Part shown: positions 10,528 to 17,057 of the stretch, in pieces
How positions within the stretch are numbered: position 1 is the stretch's first letter
Layout of the letters: each line of letters opens with the position of its first letter
NCBI GenBank assembly: GCA_025463745.1
Contig: JAODBB010000085.1
Location: forward strand, 1-48,055
Source: Subtercola sp.
Lineage (GTDB): Bacteria > Actinomycetota > Actinomycetes > Actinomycetales > Microbacteriaceae
Length of the DNA stretch: 48,055 bases
Direction of reading: 5' to 3'
The notes under the pieces: model-generated
Databases searched by the model: none
What the model saw: only the letters and a program-made list of their open reading frames with translations
What the model was told of the DNA's origin: nothing
Program-made: the position numbers and the translations under genes

Positions 10528-11163
10528 TCAGGTGGAGGGCACGGCGAGGATGAGCGTGGTGGTGGGGGCTTGCGATCCGTTGGCCGGCTCGACCGTGAGG
10601 CCGATGGTGTCGCCCGGGCTCATGGTGCCGCTCAGCACGTGCCACGTCGTCGCGTCTCCGCCGGGCACGAAGGTGCCGGCTGGAGTTGCAACACCAGTGG
10701 CGCGGTCGATGAACCAGGCCTCATAGGTCTTGTCCGACGGCAGCGAGGGCAGCCCTTGAGCGACGATCGCCGCGCCACCGGCCTTACCCGACCAGACGAC
10801 GGTGGCCTGGCCGCCGCCGGCAACGGTGCTGTGGGTGCTCTGAACGTCGGCGGCCGAGAAGATCTGGGCCAGCGAACTGGCCGACGTATCATCTGACGTC
10901 GAGGGCGCGTTCGAGCTGAGTGCATTGCCCACCACTCCCCCGCCGACGAACAGCGCAACGGCAGCAGCAGCGGCCACGAGAATCGTCATCGGACGGGTGA
11001 ACCAGCGCGACTGCACCGCCGCCGCGGCCGGCGAGAGTGCCTTCCCCGGCGGCGTGCTCGGCGACGCGGCAGCAGGCGCCGGCTCGACCGGTCGAGCTTC
11101 GTCGTCGTTCGGAGCCTTCAGCGCAGAGCCACCAGACAACGCGTGCTCATCGTCTCGAGTCAT
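10528..11163 (-). CDS. RskA-like anti-sigma-K family membrane protein, zinc-binding domain lost
   Basis: ATG at 11163 follows a purine-rich GAGAGGGGGG; 211 residues. The C-terminal domain (about 120-210) is clear RskA: VVWSGKAGGAAIVAQGLPSL, KTYEAWFIDRATG, PAGTFVPGGDATTWHVLSG, GDTIGLTVEPANGSQAPTT. One helix (about 61-82, PMTILVAAAAAVALFVGGGV) anchors it. The N-terminus begins DEHALSGGSALKAPNDDEAR, which resembles the first helix of the usual anti-sigma domain, but the HxxxC zinc motif that normally follows is missing and replaced by an Ala/Pro linker. No sigma gene is adjacent. It may be an extracytoplasmic sensor without sigma-binding ability. An upstream start at 11307 would not restore the motif. 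Confidence 0.75.
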   Translation of the reverse strand: MTRDDEHALSGGSALKAPNDDEARPVEPAPAAASPSTPPGKALSPAAAAVQSRWFTRPMTILVAAAAAVALFVGGGVVGNALSSNAPSTSDDTSASSLAQIFSAADVQSTHSTVAGGGQATVVWSGKAGGAAIVAQGLPSLPSDKTYEAWFIDRATGVATPAGTFVPGGDATTWHVLSGTMSPGDTIGLTVEPANGSQAPTTTLILAVPST

Positions 11164-11338
11164 GTGGTCATCCCCCCCTCTCCTCTTCCTCAGACGGATT
11201 ACTCCGTCGCATAGCGGGTTTTCACGGTACCGACGGGCACGTGAAGTCATTCCGCAACCTCGCTGTGACTGTAGCCGCCGCAGTGGGCGCTCGTGGTGGC
11301 TTGACACTGAAGTTCTGTCAGCTGGGCGGGCTGCATTC

Positions 11339-11734
11339 TCAGTGACGTCGAACGGTGACCGCGACGACGCTGCCGCTGATGACGACGAACAACTGGGCGG
11401 CGGCCGAAATGGCTTTCTCTGTGGTCCATGAACTCATCGGAACCGAGGGGAACCCGAACGGCAGATGGAGGGGCATCCACACTGACGCCACCAGTGTGAT
11501 CAGGCCGATGAGAGCCACCAGCACAGCGAAGAGCGCCGACCAGACGCGCGGGCGCACGAGCAGAAAAACGGCCGCGAGCGTATTCACAGCGGCTTCGATC
11601 AGATACAGGGTGCCGAGATTCATCAGCCGGCCCGATACGTCGGTGACCGTCGGCGCCAGGGTGAGGTGGATGTACGCATTCAGGCCGAGGGCGACGATCG
11701 TCCACAGAATGGCGGCGAACCGAAACGGCCTCAT
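11339..11734 (-). CDS. Four-helix membrane protein, hypothetical
   Basis: 131 residues starting MRPFRFAAILWTIVALGLNAYIHL. Four hydrophobic helices are visible at about 6-24, 42-60, 64-86 and 108-126. The plan (His near the end of helix 1, second helix with YLIEAAVNTLAAVFLL) resembles small actinobacterial integral membrane proteins of unknown role. It lies downstream of the 210-residue hypothetical gene and upstream of the RskA-like gene, all on the minus strand with gaps of 127 and 175 bp, so an operon is uncertain. Confidence 0.65.
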   Translation of the reverse strand: MRPFRFAAILWTIVALGLNAYIHLTLAPTVTDVSGRLMNLGTLYLIEAAVNTLAAVFLLVRPRVWSALFAVLVALIGLITLVASVWMPLHLPFGFPSVPMSSWTTEKAISAAAQLFVVISGSVVAVTVRRH

Positions 11735-11783
11735 GCTGCCGCCATTGTTGAAGCCAGGCCGCAGAAACGCCTCTCGGCGCGAG

Positions 11784-11798
11784 GCCGCTCGGAGCGGC
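11784..11798 (-). terminator. Small GC hairpin
   Basis: GCCGCT (11784-11789) and AGCGGC (11793-11798) pair around a CGG loop, 64 bp beyond the stop of the minus-strand gene ending at 11862. It is weak support for a terminator. Confidence 0.3.
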
Positions 11799-11861
11799 TA
11801 AATTTGGAGCCCGGGGTTACTGCGGCCCGGCCGTAATAGTTTACCAGTGGTTGGGGTGGGT

Positions 11862-12494
11862 TCAATCGAGGCTGTCCCGACGCCACAGGGTCGCGCACGC
11901 CGACAGCTCGGCGGCAATCGAGTGAAACCGCAGCGCACGCGTGGTGAGCTCGCTGGCGTGGGTCGGTGAAACCTGTTCGGCGTCGTCGGCGAGGCTGGCG
12001 CATCCGGTCGACATCAACCGGCAGAACGCGGCCGCCCGATCGAGCGCAACCGCGAAGTCGCCCTCGAACAGCCCACGCAGAATCTGGTCGGCAAGCGCGG
12101 TGATCTCGTCGGGCCCGGTGGGGGCCTGTGCGCCGGCAACGACGGGGTCGATCGTCGACGAGATGTCGGCTCCGCGCTGAAAGACGAAACTCGACTGCAC
12201 GGGGTCTTGCCGGGTCAGCGCGCGCAGCAGGTAGATGCGCCACAGGGCGCCCGGCAGCGAGCGAGCGGATGCCCGTGACCAGAGCTCGGCGATGGCGTCG
12301 ATTCCGTTGACATCGGTATAGGCGATGAGACGGTCGATGACGCCCGGGTCAGGATCAGCCCGTACGCGACTCAACAGCGCTGCGGCCGTGTCGTGGGCGA
12401 GCCGGGAGATCTGCGCAGGGTCGTCGCCGCCCTGAAAAGCCTCGAATGTCGAGCCGGCGAACAGCGTCGGCTTGTGAAATTCGTCGCCCACCAC
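11862..12494 (-). CDS. Conserved actinobacterial hypothetical protein (helical)
   Basis: 210 residues with tandem GTG starts at 12494 and 12491, preceded by AGAAAGG. The protein begins VGDEFHKPTLFAGSTFEAF and is mostly helical, with RLIAYTDVNGIDAIAELWSRA, LPGALWRIYLLRALT and GLFEGDFAVALDRAAAFCRL as the most conserved-looking parts. I recall close relatives in Microbacteriaceae being labelled, without evident basis, as an RNA polymerase subunit; nothing here supports that label. No signal peptide or membrane helix is visible, so it is probably cytoplasmic. Function is unknown. Confidence 0.7.
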   Translation of the reverse strand: MVGDEFHKPTLFAGSTFEAFQGGDDPAQISRLAHDTAAALLSRVRADPDPGVIDRLIAYTDVNGIDAIAELWSRASARSLPGALWRIYLLRALTRQDPVQSSFVFQRGADISSTIDPVVAGAQAPTGPDEITALADQILRGLFEGDFAVALDRAAAFCRLMSTGCASLADDAEQVSPTHASELTTRALRFHSIAAELSACATLWRRDSLD

Positions 12495-12725
12495 AGAACC
12501 TTTCTCTTTTTCGTGCGTAGTAACGCTACTTCAGAACGCGCCCGCGACCACAGTCGAACCCTGAACCCTCGGCGGATGCTCGGCAATCGCGCTTCGGGTG
12601 CAGGCCGCTGCCGAACATCCGTATTCCCACTTCTGGGCGGGCAGGCCACTGACCACTACTCTGAGACTGTGCACGGAGTGGGGGGCGGGCCCTTTTCACG
12701 TGCGGCCTGTCGAGTGAGGACGAGA

Positions 12726-13130
12726 ATGATCAAGATCAAGGTGTGGCTCATTCGTGCGGGCGTGGCACTCGCCGCCGCCTGTGTGGGCTTGGTCGTCGCC
12801 GCGCTGCTGCTGCACGGGGTGAGTCTCACGTGGGAAGGGTTTCTCATCACGGTGGTCGTGTTCGCCATAGCGCAGAGCCTGCTTTCGCCGCTCATCCTGA
12901 AGCTCGTCTCGCGAAACGCACCCGCGTTTCTCGGTGGCATCGGAATTGTCTCGACACTCGTTTCGCTGATCATCGCCTCCCTGTTCGCCAATGGAATCAA
13001 GATCGACGGCCTCGGCACCTGGGTTCTCGCCACGCTCATCATCTGGCTGATCACGGCGATCGCCAGTTTCGTGCTGGCGAAATTCTTTCTGCCGGCCGTA
13101 ACGAAGCCACGAACGAAGAACGCGATTTAG
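12726..13130 (+). CDS. Small four-helix membrane protein (holin-like fold, hypothetical)
   Basis: ATG at 12726 after GAGGA (12716-12720); 134 residues. Four helices are visible, at about 7-28, 38-56, 68-89 and 97-124. The layout resembles the actinobacterial small integral membrane proteins grouped with the four-helix phage-holin superfamily, but there is no endolysin or phage gene nearby, so a lysis role is not suggested. It is transcribed divergently from the 210-residue gene and lies 35 bp before tRNA-Lys. Confidence 0.65.
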   Translation: MIKIKVWLIRAGVALAAACVGLVVAALLLHGVSLTWEGFLITVVVFAIAQSLLSPLILKLVSRNAPAFLGGIGIVSTLVSLIIASLFANGIKIDGLGTWVLATLIIWLITAIASFVLAKFFLPAVTKPRTKNAI

Positions 13131-13165
13131 AACTCTCCCGGCGAACCCGGTAGATTAGTCGTCAA

Positions 13166-13238
13166 GGGCCTCTAGCTCAGTTGGTAGAGCATCGGACTTT
13201 TAATCCGTGGGTCGTCGGTTCGAGCCCGACGGGGCCCA
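13166..13238 (+). tRNA. tRNA-Lys (anticodon TTT)
   Basis: 73 nt. Acceptor stem GGGCCTC/GGGGCCC, D stem GCTC/GAGC with loop AGTTGGTA, anticodon loop CTTTTAA with TTT at 13199-13201, T arm GTCGG-TTCGAGC-CCGAC, discriminator A at 13238. The first pair of the anticodon stem (T27-T43) is mismatched. CCA is not encoded (the genome reads CCG). The 3' end is partly duplicated 308 bp downstream. Confidence 0.95.
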
Positions 13239-13240
13239 CC
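13217..13240 (+). repeat. Direct repeat copy 1 (tRNA-Lys 3' end), possible attachment core
   Basis: GGTTCG followed directly by the 18-bp block AGCCCGACGGGGCCCACC (13223-13240). It matches copy 2 at 13523-13548 except for a 2-bp insertion there. tRNA 3' ends are the standard attachment sites of tyrosine-recombinase elements. Confidence 0.75.
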
Positions 13241-13277
13241 GCATCCCCGTAACGGCGCGGCCGTTCTATGTACGGCA

Positions 13278-13556
13278 TTACTCGTACTCGCTCGCCCACC
13301 TCGGTATGAAGAGGTCGAAGAACATACGGATGTTCGCTAGACCGACGATGCCAACACCAACGGCCATACCGGAAGACGCAGCCTGCGAGTGTGAGACGAA
13401 GAAGATGAGCCAGCCGCCCCAATCGACCACGAGGAAAACGACCGCCTGGCGAATACGGCCGAGGTAGAACCTGTGCACGGCGAGCGCAGACAGGAAGAAC
13501 CACAACACGGAGGCCAAAACGAGGTTCGCTAGCCCGACGGGGCCCACCAGTGTCAC
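13278..13556 (-). CDS. TM2-domain small membrane protein
   Basis: GTG at 13556, sharing GTGA with the stop codon of the upstream dehydrogenase gene; 92 residues. Two helices flank the TM2 signature AVHRFYLGR (about 26-34), followed by a second hydrophobic stretch AVVFLVVDWGGWLIFFV and a third, GMAVGVGIVGLANI. TM2 proteins are small membrane proteins of mostly unknown role. Residues 3-11 (LVGPVGLAN) are encoded by the antisense of the tRNA-end repeat, so the N-terminus seems to have formed when the repeat arrived. Coupled translation with the dehydrogenase is possible. The start could instead be internal (for example near residue 13). Confidence 0.65.
   Translation of the reverse strand: MTLVGPVGLANLVLASVLWFFLSALAVHRFYLGRIRQAVVFLVVDWGGWLIFFVSHSQAASSGMAVGVGIVGLANIRMFFDLFIPRWASEYE
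13523..13549 (+). repeat. Direct repeat copy 2 of the tRNA-Lys 3' end
   Basis: GGTTCG (13523-13528), an inserted CT, then the identical 18-bp block (13531-13548) and an A, so this copy reads CCCACCA with an encoded CCA. The inserted CT would break the T loop, so it is not a functional tRNA end. Copies 1 and 2 bracket about 282 bp holding most of the TM2 gene. Confidence 0.8.
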
Positions 13557-14539
13557 ATCGTCAACACGGCCGAGCCGGAGAGCCTGCCTGAGCGCAGATC
13601 GTCGACGGCCCGATCAGCGTGCTCGAACGGGTATGTCGTCACCGTCGGCCGCAGACCGAGGTTGTGCGCCACCTGCAAGAATTGCCGACCATCCTGTCTG
13701 GTGTTCGCCTGAACACTGCGCAGGTCTCGCTCACCGAACAACAGCGCGTCATAGTCGATAGGTGGCAATTCAGACATGTGGATGCCCGCCGAAACCACAG
13801 TTCCGCCTCGCTTCGTCGCGGCGAGCGCCACCGGCACCAGGTCACCCGCGGGCGCGAAGATGATCGCGGAATCGACGGGAGAGGGAGGCTGATCGCGTTC
13901 GCCGCCCACGAAAGCCGCACCGAGGCGCCGAGCGAGGGCCTGGTTGCCTTCGCCCCGCGTCATCACGACGATCTCGGCTCCGGCAGCCTTCGCGAGTTGG
14001 GCCGTGATGTGGCCGCTCGAGCCGTAGCCGTAAATGCCGAGCCTTCCGCCCGGCGGCAGCTGGGCCCTGCTCAGCGCCCGAAAGCCGATGATACCCGCGC
14101 ACAGCAGTGGCGCGATGGCCTCAGGTGCGTCATCGTCGGGCAGCGGGTAAGCGAACGACTGCCGCACACTGACGTATTCGGCATACCCGCCATCGGAATC
14201 CCAGCCGGTGTAGGTCGACTCAGGGCACAGATTCTCCCTGCCGCTGGTGCACCACTCGCACACACCGCAGGTTCCGCCGAGCCACGCCACACCGACACGT
14301 GTTCCGATCGGGTGCAGTCGAGCATCCGCACCCTGTTCTACGACGGTGCCGACGACCTGATGGCCCGGGGTGACGTGGGCGATGTGCATCGGCAGGTCGG
14401 CGTCGATGACGTGCAGATCGGTTCTGCAGACCCCACATGCCTGCACCTTCACCACGATCTCAGCCGGGCCTGGTTCTGGCGCCGGCTTCTCGCCGAGCAG
14501 CAACCGGTGTGTGTCGTCGTCTACGCTCCATGCACGCAT
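13553..14539 (-). CDS. Zinc-dependent alcohol dehydrogenase (AdhA-like)
   Basis: 328 residues, a typical length for this family of medium-chain dehydrogenases. Catalytic zinc region: ACGVCRTDLHV (about 34-44) and PGHQVVG. Structural zinc cysteines: GGTCGVCEWCTSGRENLC (about 88-105). Cofactor-binding Rossmann turn: GIYGYGSSGHITAQLAKAAG (about 168-187). It should oxidise alcohols or reduce aldehydes with NAD(P) in the cytoplasm; substrate is unknown. No ribosome site is obvious. It is transcribed after the PemK-like toxin gene and before the TM2 gene on the same strand. Confidence 0.88.
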   Translation of the reverse strand: MRAWSVDDDTHRLLLGEKPAPEPGPAEIVVKVQACGVCRTDLHVIDADLPMHIAHVTPGHQVVGTVVEQGADARLHPIGTRVGVAWLGGTCGVCEWCTSGRENLCPESTYTGWDSDGGYAEYVSVRQSFAYPLPDDDAPEAIAPLLCAGIIGFRALSRAQLPPGGRLGIYGYGSSGHITAQLAKAAGAEIVVMTRGEGNQALARRLGAAFVGGERDQPPSPVDSAIIFAPAGDLVPVALAATKRGGTVVSAGIHMSELPPIDYDALLFGERDLRSVQANTRQDGRQFLQVAHNLGLRPTVTTYPFEHADRAVDDLRSGRLSGSAVLTM

Positions 14540-14676
14540 CTACACATTATCGCCTCACCGGCCAACGGCAGGTAGGGCCGTCTGCCATGCGCCCGTTGAC
14601 GTCGTGCGTACCTGGGGTATCGACGCACTGATCACGGCGCATTGCCTGACCCCAGCCCCGGTCGTTGCCGGCGACT

Positions 14677-15024
14677 CTACACACCGAGTACGAGTCGAAT
14701 GCCGGAGGCGATCTCGGCTAGCAGGTACGCGGGGACATGACCGGCGGCGTAGGGCTGGAGGAACTCCCGACTCACAGGGCCGACCTGGGAGACGACAGCG
14801 ACCGAGTCTTTCTCGAGCCCGGAGGCCTCGGCAGGTAGAAGGACGTTTCCGGGGAACGCCTCGAGGGCAGTGTTCGACGTCAGCGGGACGACCTGCACAG
14901 TGGCAATACTCGTCGCCAACAGCCAGTCCTCTTGTACGACGATCGCGGGGCGGATCTTTGCCGGCTCGGAGCCGCGCGGAGATCCAAAATCAACCCAGAC
15001 GACATCACCGCGGGCGGTCACCAC
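14677..15024 (-). CDS. PemK/MazF-family toxin (mRNA interferase-like)
   Basis: 115 residues with tandem GTG starts. RGDVVWVDFGSPRGSEPAKIRPAIVVQ is the classic opening of PemK/MazF, with the RP(A/G)IVVQ strand. VVPLTSN and VSQVGPVSREFL are the further family marks. Such toxins cut mRNA at short sites and are held in check by an antitoxin encoded just upstream. Here, in the expected place, only the last 27 codons of a possible antitoxin are open (15018-15101), ending in a TGA that overlaps the toxin start. The toxin frame itself is full length and intact. It is either an orphan, silenced in trans, or already inactive. Confidence 0.85.
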   Translation of the reverse strand: MVTARGDVVWVDFGSPRGSEPAKIRPAIVVQEDWLLATSIATVQVVPLTSNTALEAFPGNVLLPAEASGLEKDSVAVVSQVGPVSREFLQPYAAGHVPAYLLAEIASGIRLVLGV

Positions 15025-15101
15025 TCGATGCCTTCGCGAACCAAACGCTCAGACTCGCGGAGGAACGTGCCGTCTCCGGGAGCACAAGAGAATTCGCCGA
15101 G
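15018..15101 (-). pseudogene. Possible C-terminal remnant of the PemK antitoxin
   Basis: The frame reads LGEFSCAPGDGTF then LRESERLVREGIEW and stops with TGA at 15020-15018, overlapping the toxin start by 7 bp as antitoxin genes usually do. An in-frame stop lies just upstream and no start codon is present in the remaining stretch. The tail looks like a charged helical antitoxin end, but assignment rests on position more than sequence. Confidence 0.35.
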
Positions 15102-15213
15102 TCAGCCTCGAGGCATGCTTCTACCAGCCCCCGAATGGGTGATAGTGCCTCGGGTTTGGCGAGCCTATTCTGAGAGGATTCACATCATCGGCTGTGGTCC
15201 ATGGGGGGGTGTC

Positions 15214-16185
15214 ATGGTCGTCGCACTCACACTCTCGGCACTCTCAGACGGCGGGGATGCCGACACTTCGCAAGAAAACGGCACCCGGCTCGCCGTCGAC
15301 ACGGGCACCGCGGTGACATTGACCTGCGCGGCGCCCGAGGGTGTGACGGATGCGGTCACGAAACAGCGCTGGTCATTCAGTGCCGACGGCACCGCTCCCC
15401 AGCCGAAGCCGGAATACGACGACAAGGCATCGATAAAGTTCGCCGCAGACGATTCGAAATTCGGCGTGTACCTCGTTTTCGCGAAAGTCGGAACCGAGGA
15501 TGGGAAATCGAACACGCTGAAGGTCGCCCTGCCCGCGGTCGAGAAAGACGACGGCACTGTGAAGAACGGCGGTGACGGGAAGGGACAAGACCAGCCTGTG
15601 GAGGTCGCGATCGGCGAGTGGGACGGACCGTTCGCGTATGTCACGCTCGGCCTGATCTCCGTGTTCGCGCTGGCTGTGATCGCCATCGCCTACTCCATTG
15701 TCGTTCGCATCGCATTACCCGAATCCGCCGCCTCATTCGTCACGACGCCAGAGAACATCTACGTCGATGGTCGGTGGTCGGCCCGCATCGAGGCACTGGT
15801 GATTCTGCTCACCATCACCATCTCGGTCATCATGCTCAGCCTCGGCACCTGGCTTGCGGCCATCGAGGTTCGCGGTCGACAACGGCGCCGCGCCACCTCG
15901 GCGGGCCTCACCGTCGTCGACCGCGGACTCATCGGCTCCGTTGCTCCCGAAACCATCACCGCTTTGACCGGATTGGTCAAAGAGCTTCGCAGCGTTCGTG
16001 GCACAATCATGGTGCTCATCGTTGGTGGGGCACTACTCGCCGGCTGCCTTGCGCTGGCCTTCTCGAGTGCGGAATCCGATAGACCCGCCTTGCCGCCCAC
16101 CCCAAGCCCCACAGCGACGTCAACGCCCAGCCCGAGCGCGCCTGCCAGCCCCACCCCCGCCACAACGCAAAGCCCAGCCGGATGA
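15214..16185 (+). CDS. Three-helix membrane protein with N-terminal PKD/Ig-like domain, partner of caspase
   Basis: ATG at 15214 after a run of seven G (15203-15209); 323 residues. Residues 25-108 look like a PKD/Ig-like beta-domain (TAVTLTCAAPEGVTDAV, RWSFSADGT, FGVYLVFAKV). Helices lie at about 140-165, 193-216 and 264-284. The loop between helices 2 and 3 holds EVRGRQRRRATS, so by charge it should be cytoplasmic, putting the Pro/Thr/Ser-rich tail (PTPSPTATSTPSPSAP) outside. An in-frame GTG at 15139 would add a hydrophobic segment (HIIGCGPWGGVMVVALTLSA) that could act as signal or extra helix, so the topology of the Ig-like domain is uncertain. Its stop overlaps the caspase start by 4 bp (ATGA). 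No known family is recognised. Confidence 0.7.
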   Translation: MVVALTLSALSDGGDADTSQENGTRLAVDTGTAVTLTCAAPEGVTDAVTKQRWSFSADGTAPQPKPEYDDKASIKFAADDSKFGVYLVFAKVGTEDGKSNTLKVALPAVEKDDGTVKNGGDGKGQDQPVEVAIGEWDGPFAYVTLGLISVFALAVIAIAYSIVVRIALPESAASFVTTPENIYVDGRWSARIEALVILLTITISVIMLSLGTWLAAIEVRGRQRRRATSAGLTVVDRGLIGSVAPETITALTGLVKELRSVRGTIMVLIVGGALLAGCLALAFSSAESDRPALPPTPSPTATSTPSPSAPASPTPATTQSPAG

Positions 16186-16964
16186 CCAAGAAGGCTATCG
16201 CGTTGCTCGTTGGGGTGCCAGATCCGGGCACAATCGACTATCTCGGCGAGCAGTACTCTTTCAACGCCATCCACGTCGATGCCGACCTGAAGTGGTACCG
16301 CGAGACACTCAACCACCAGCTGGCAACGCTCGGCGACGCGTTCGCGACCGTTGTGCTTCGATCACCCGAGCTCACGACCGTCGCCCACATCACGTCGACA
16401 CTCAACTACCTGGCGACGCAATTGGGGCCAGGCGGCTTGTTCGTCATGATGTTCTGCGGGCACGGATTCCAAGCAGCCCCCGACTCGGGCAAACCGCACC
16501 ACGGAAACGATGGCGACGACCCGCTCGACGATGCGGTCGACGAAGTTCTCGCCGCAAGCGACGGAGGCCTCGTTGACGACTTCTTCGCAGACCTGTGGAC
16601 CAAGCTGCCTGACAAGGCGCGGGTCGTTGCGATCGCCGACACCTGCTCGTCTGACACGATTCTGGAGGGGATCATGGCGTCGCGCAACGTCGAACCGATC
16701 ATCAACCGGCCTGGCGGCGCCGCACCCTCGCGGCTCTTCATCTCTGCCTCGATGACGTCGCAGAAGGCCCGCGAAGAAACGCACGACGGCGTGACGCATG
16801 GTGTGCTGACACGGGCGCTGAGTTCTTCGTGGCACGACGGTGTGACGTACCAGGAGTGGTTCGAGGGGGCAGTCGATTCTCTGAACGACGAGCCTCAGAA
16901 CCCCCGGATGCGCTACGTGGGGCCACGGCCATCCATGCTCGGCCACAAGGCGTTCACGGCCTGA
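16182..16964 (+). CDS. Caspase-family (metacaspase-like, peptidase C14) protease
   Basis: 260 residues with no signal peptide. The caspase fold is read from an initial strand KKAIALLVGV, a catalytic His in VMMFCGHGF (His94), and a catalytic Cys at the end of a hydrophobic strand in VVAIADTCSSDTI (Cys155). FISASMTSQKAREETHDGVTHGVLTRAL then matches the Q-A-E...G-x-x-T block of prokaryotic metacaspases. An acidic loop (NDGDDPLDDAVDE, about 109-121) could bind calcium or be an activation loop. These proteases cut after Arg/Lys in known members; specificity here is unknown. It is translationally coupled to the membrane protein upstream, suggesting a membrane-signalled protease, possibly a stress or defence switch. 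Confidence 0.85.
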   Translation: MTKKAIALLVGVPDPGTIDYLGEQYSFNAIHVDADLKWYRETLNHQLATLGDAFATVVLRSPELTTVAHITSTLNYLATQLGPGGLFVMMFCGHGFQAAPDSGKPHHGNDGDDPLDDAVDEVLAASDGGLVDDFFADLWTKLPDKARVVAIADTCSSDTILEGIMASRNVEPIINRPGGAAPSRLFISASMTSQKAREETHDGVTHGVLTRALSSSWHDGVTYQEWFEGAVDSLNDEPQNPRMRYVGPRPSMLGHKAFTA

Positions 16965-16985
16965 CGCCTCCCCCCACCCAGACTG

Positions 16986-17032
16986 TGCGGCAACGGGTCG
17001 TAGTGATTTCGAGTGACGACCTGCCTGCCGCA
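16986..17032. terminator. Two-part hairpin between convergent genes
   Basis: Outer stem TGCGGCA (16986-16992)/TGCCGCA (17026-17032) and inner stem GGTCGT (16996-17001)/ACGACC (17016-17021), with a 14-nt loop. It is placed between the caspase gene and the convergent AceE-like gene, fitting a bidirectional terminator. Confidence 0.55.
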
Positions 17033-17057
17033 AGCACGTTACAGCACTGTCACGCGC

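Noticed and set aside
12726-13130. Phage holin
   Set aside because: The four-helix fold is similar, but no lysin, integrase or structural phage gene is nearby.
13177-13503. Frame ending VGPVGLEPTTHGLKVRCSTN
   Set aside because: This is the well-known false protein read from the antisense of tRNA-Lys.
13553-14539. Loss of zinc ligand in GHQVVG of the alcohol dehydrogenase
   Set aside because: Gln at this place is common in this actinobacterial subfamily, so it is not a defect.
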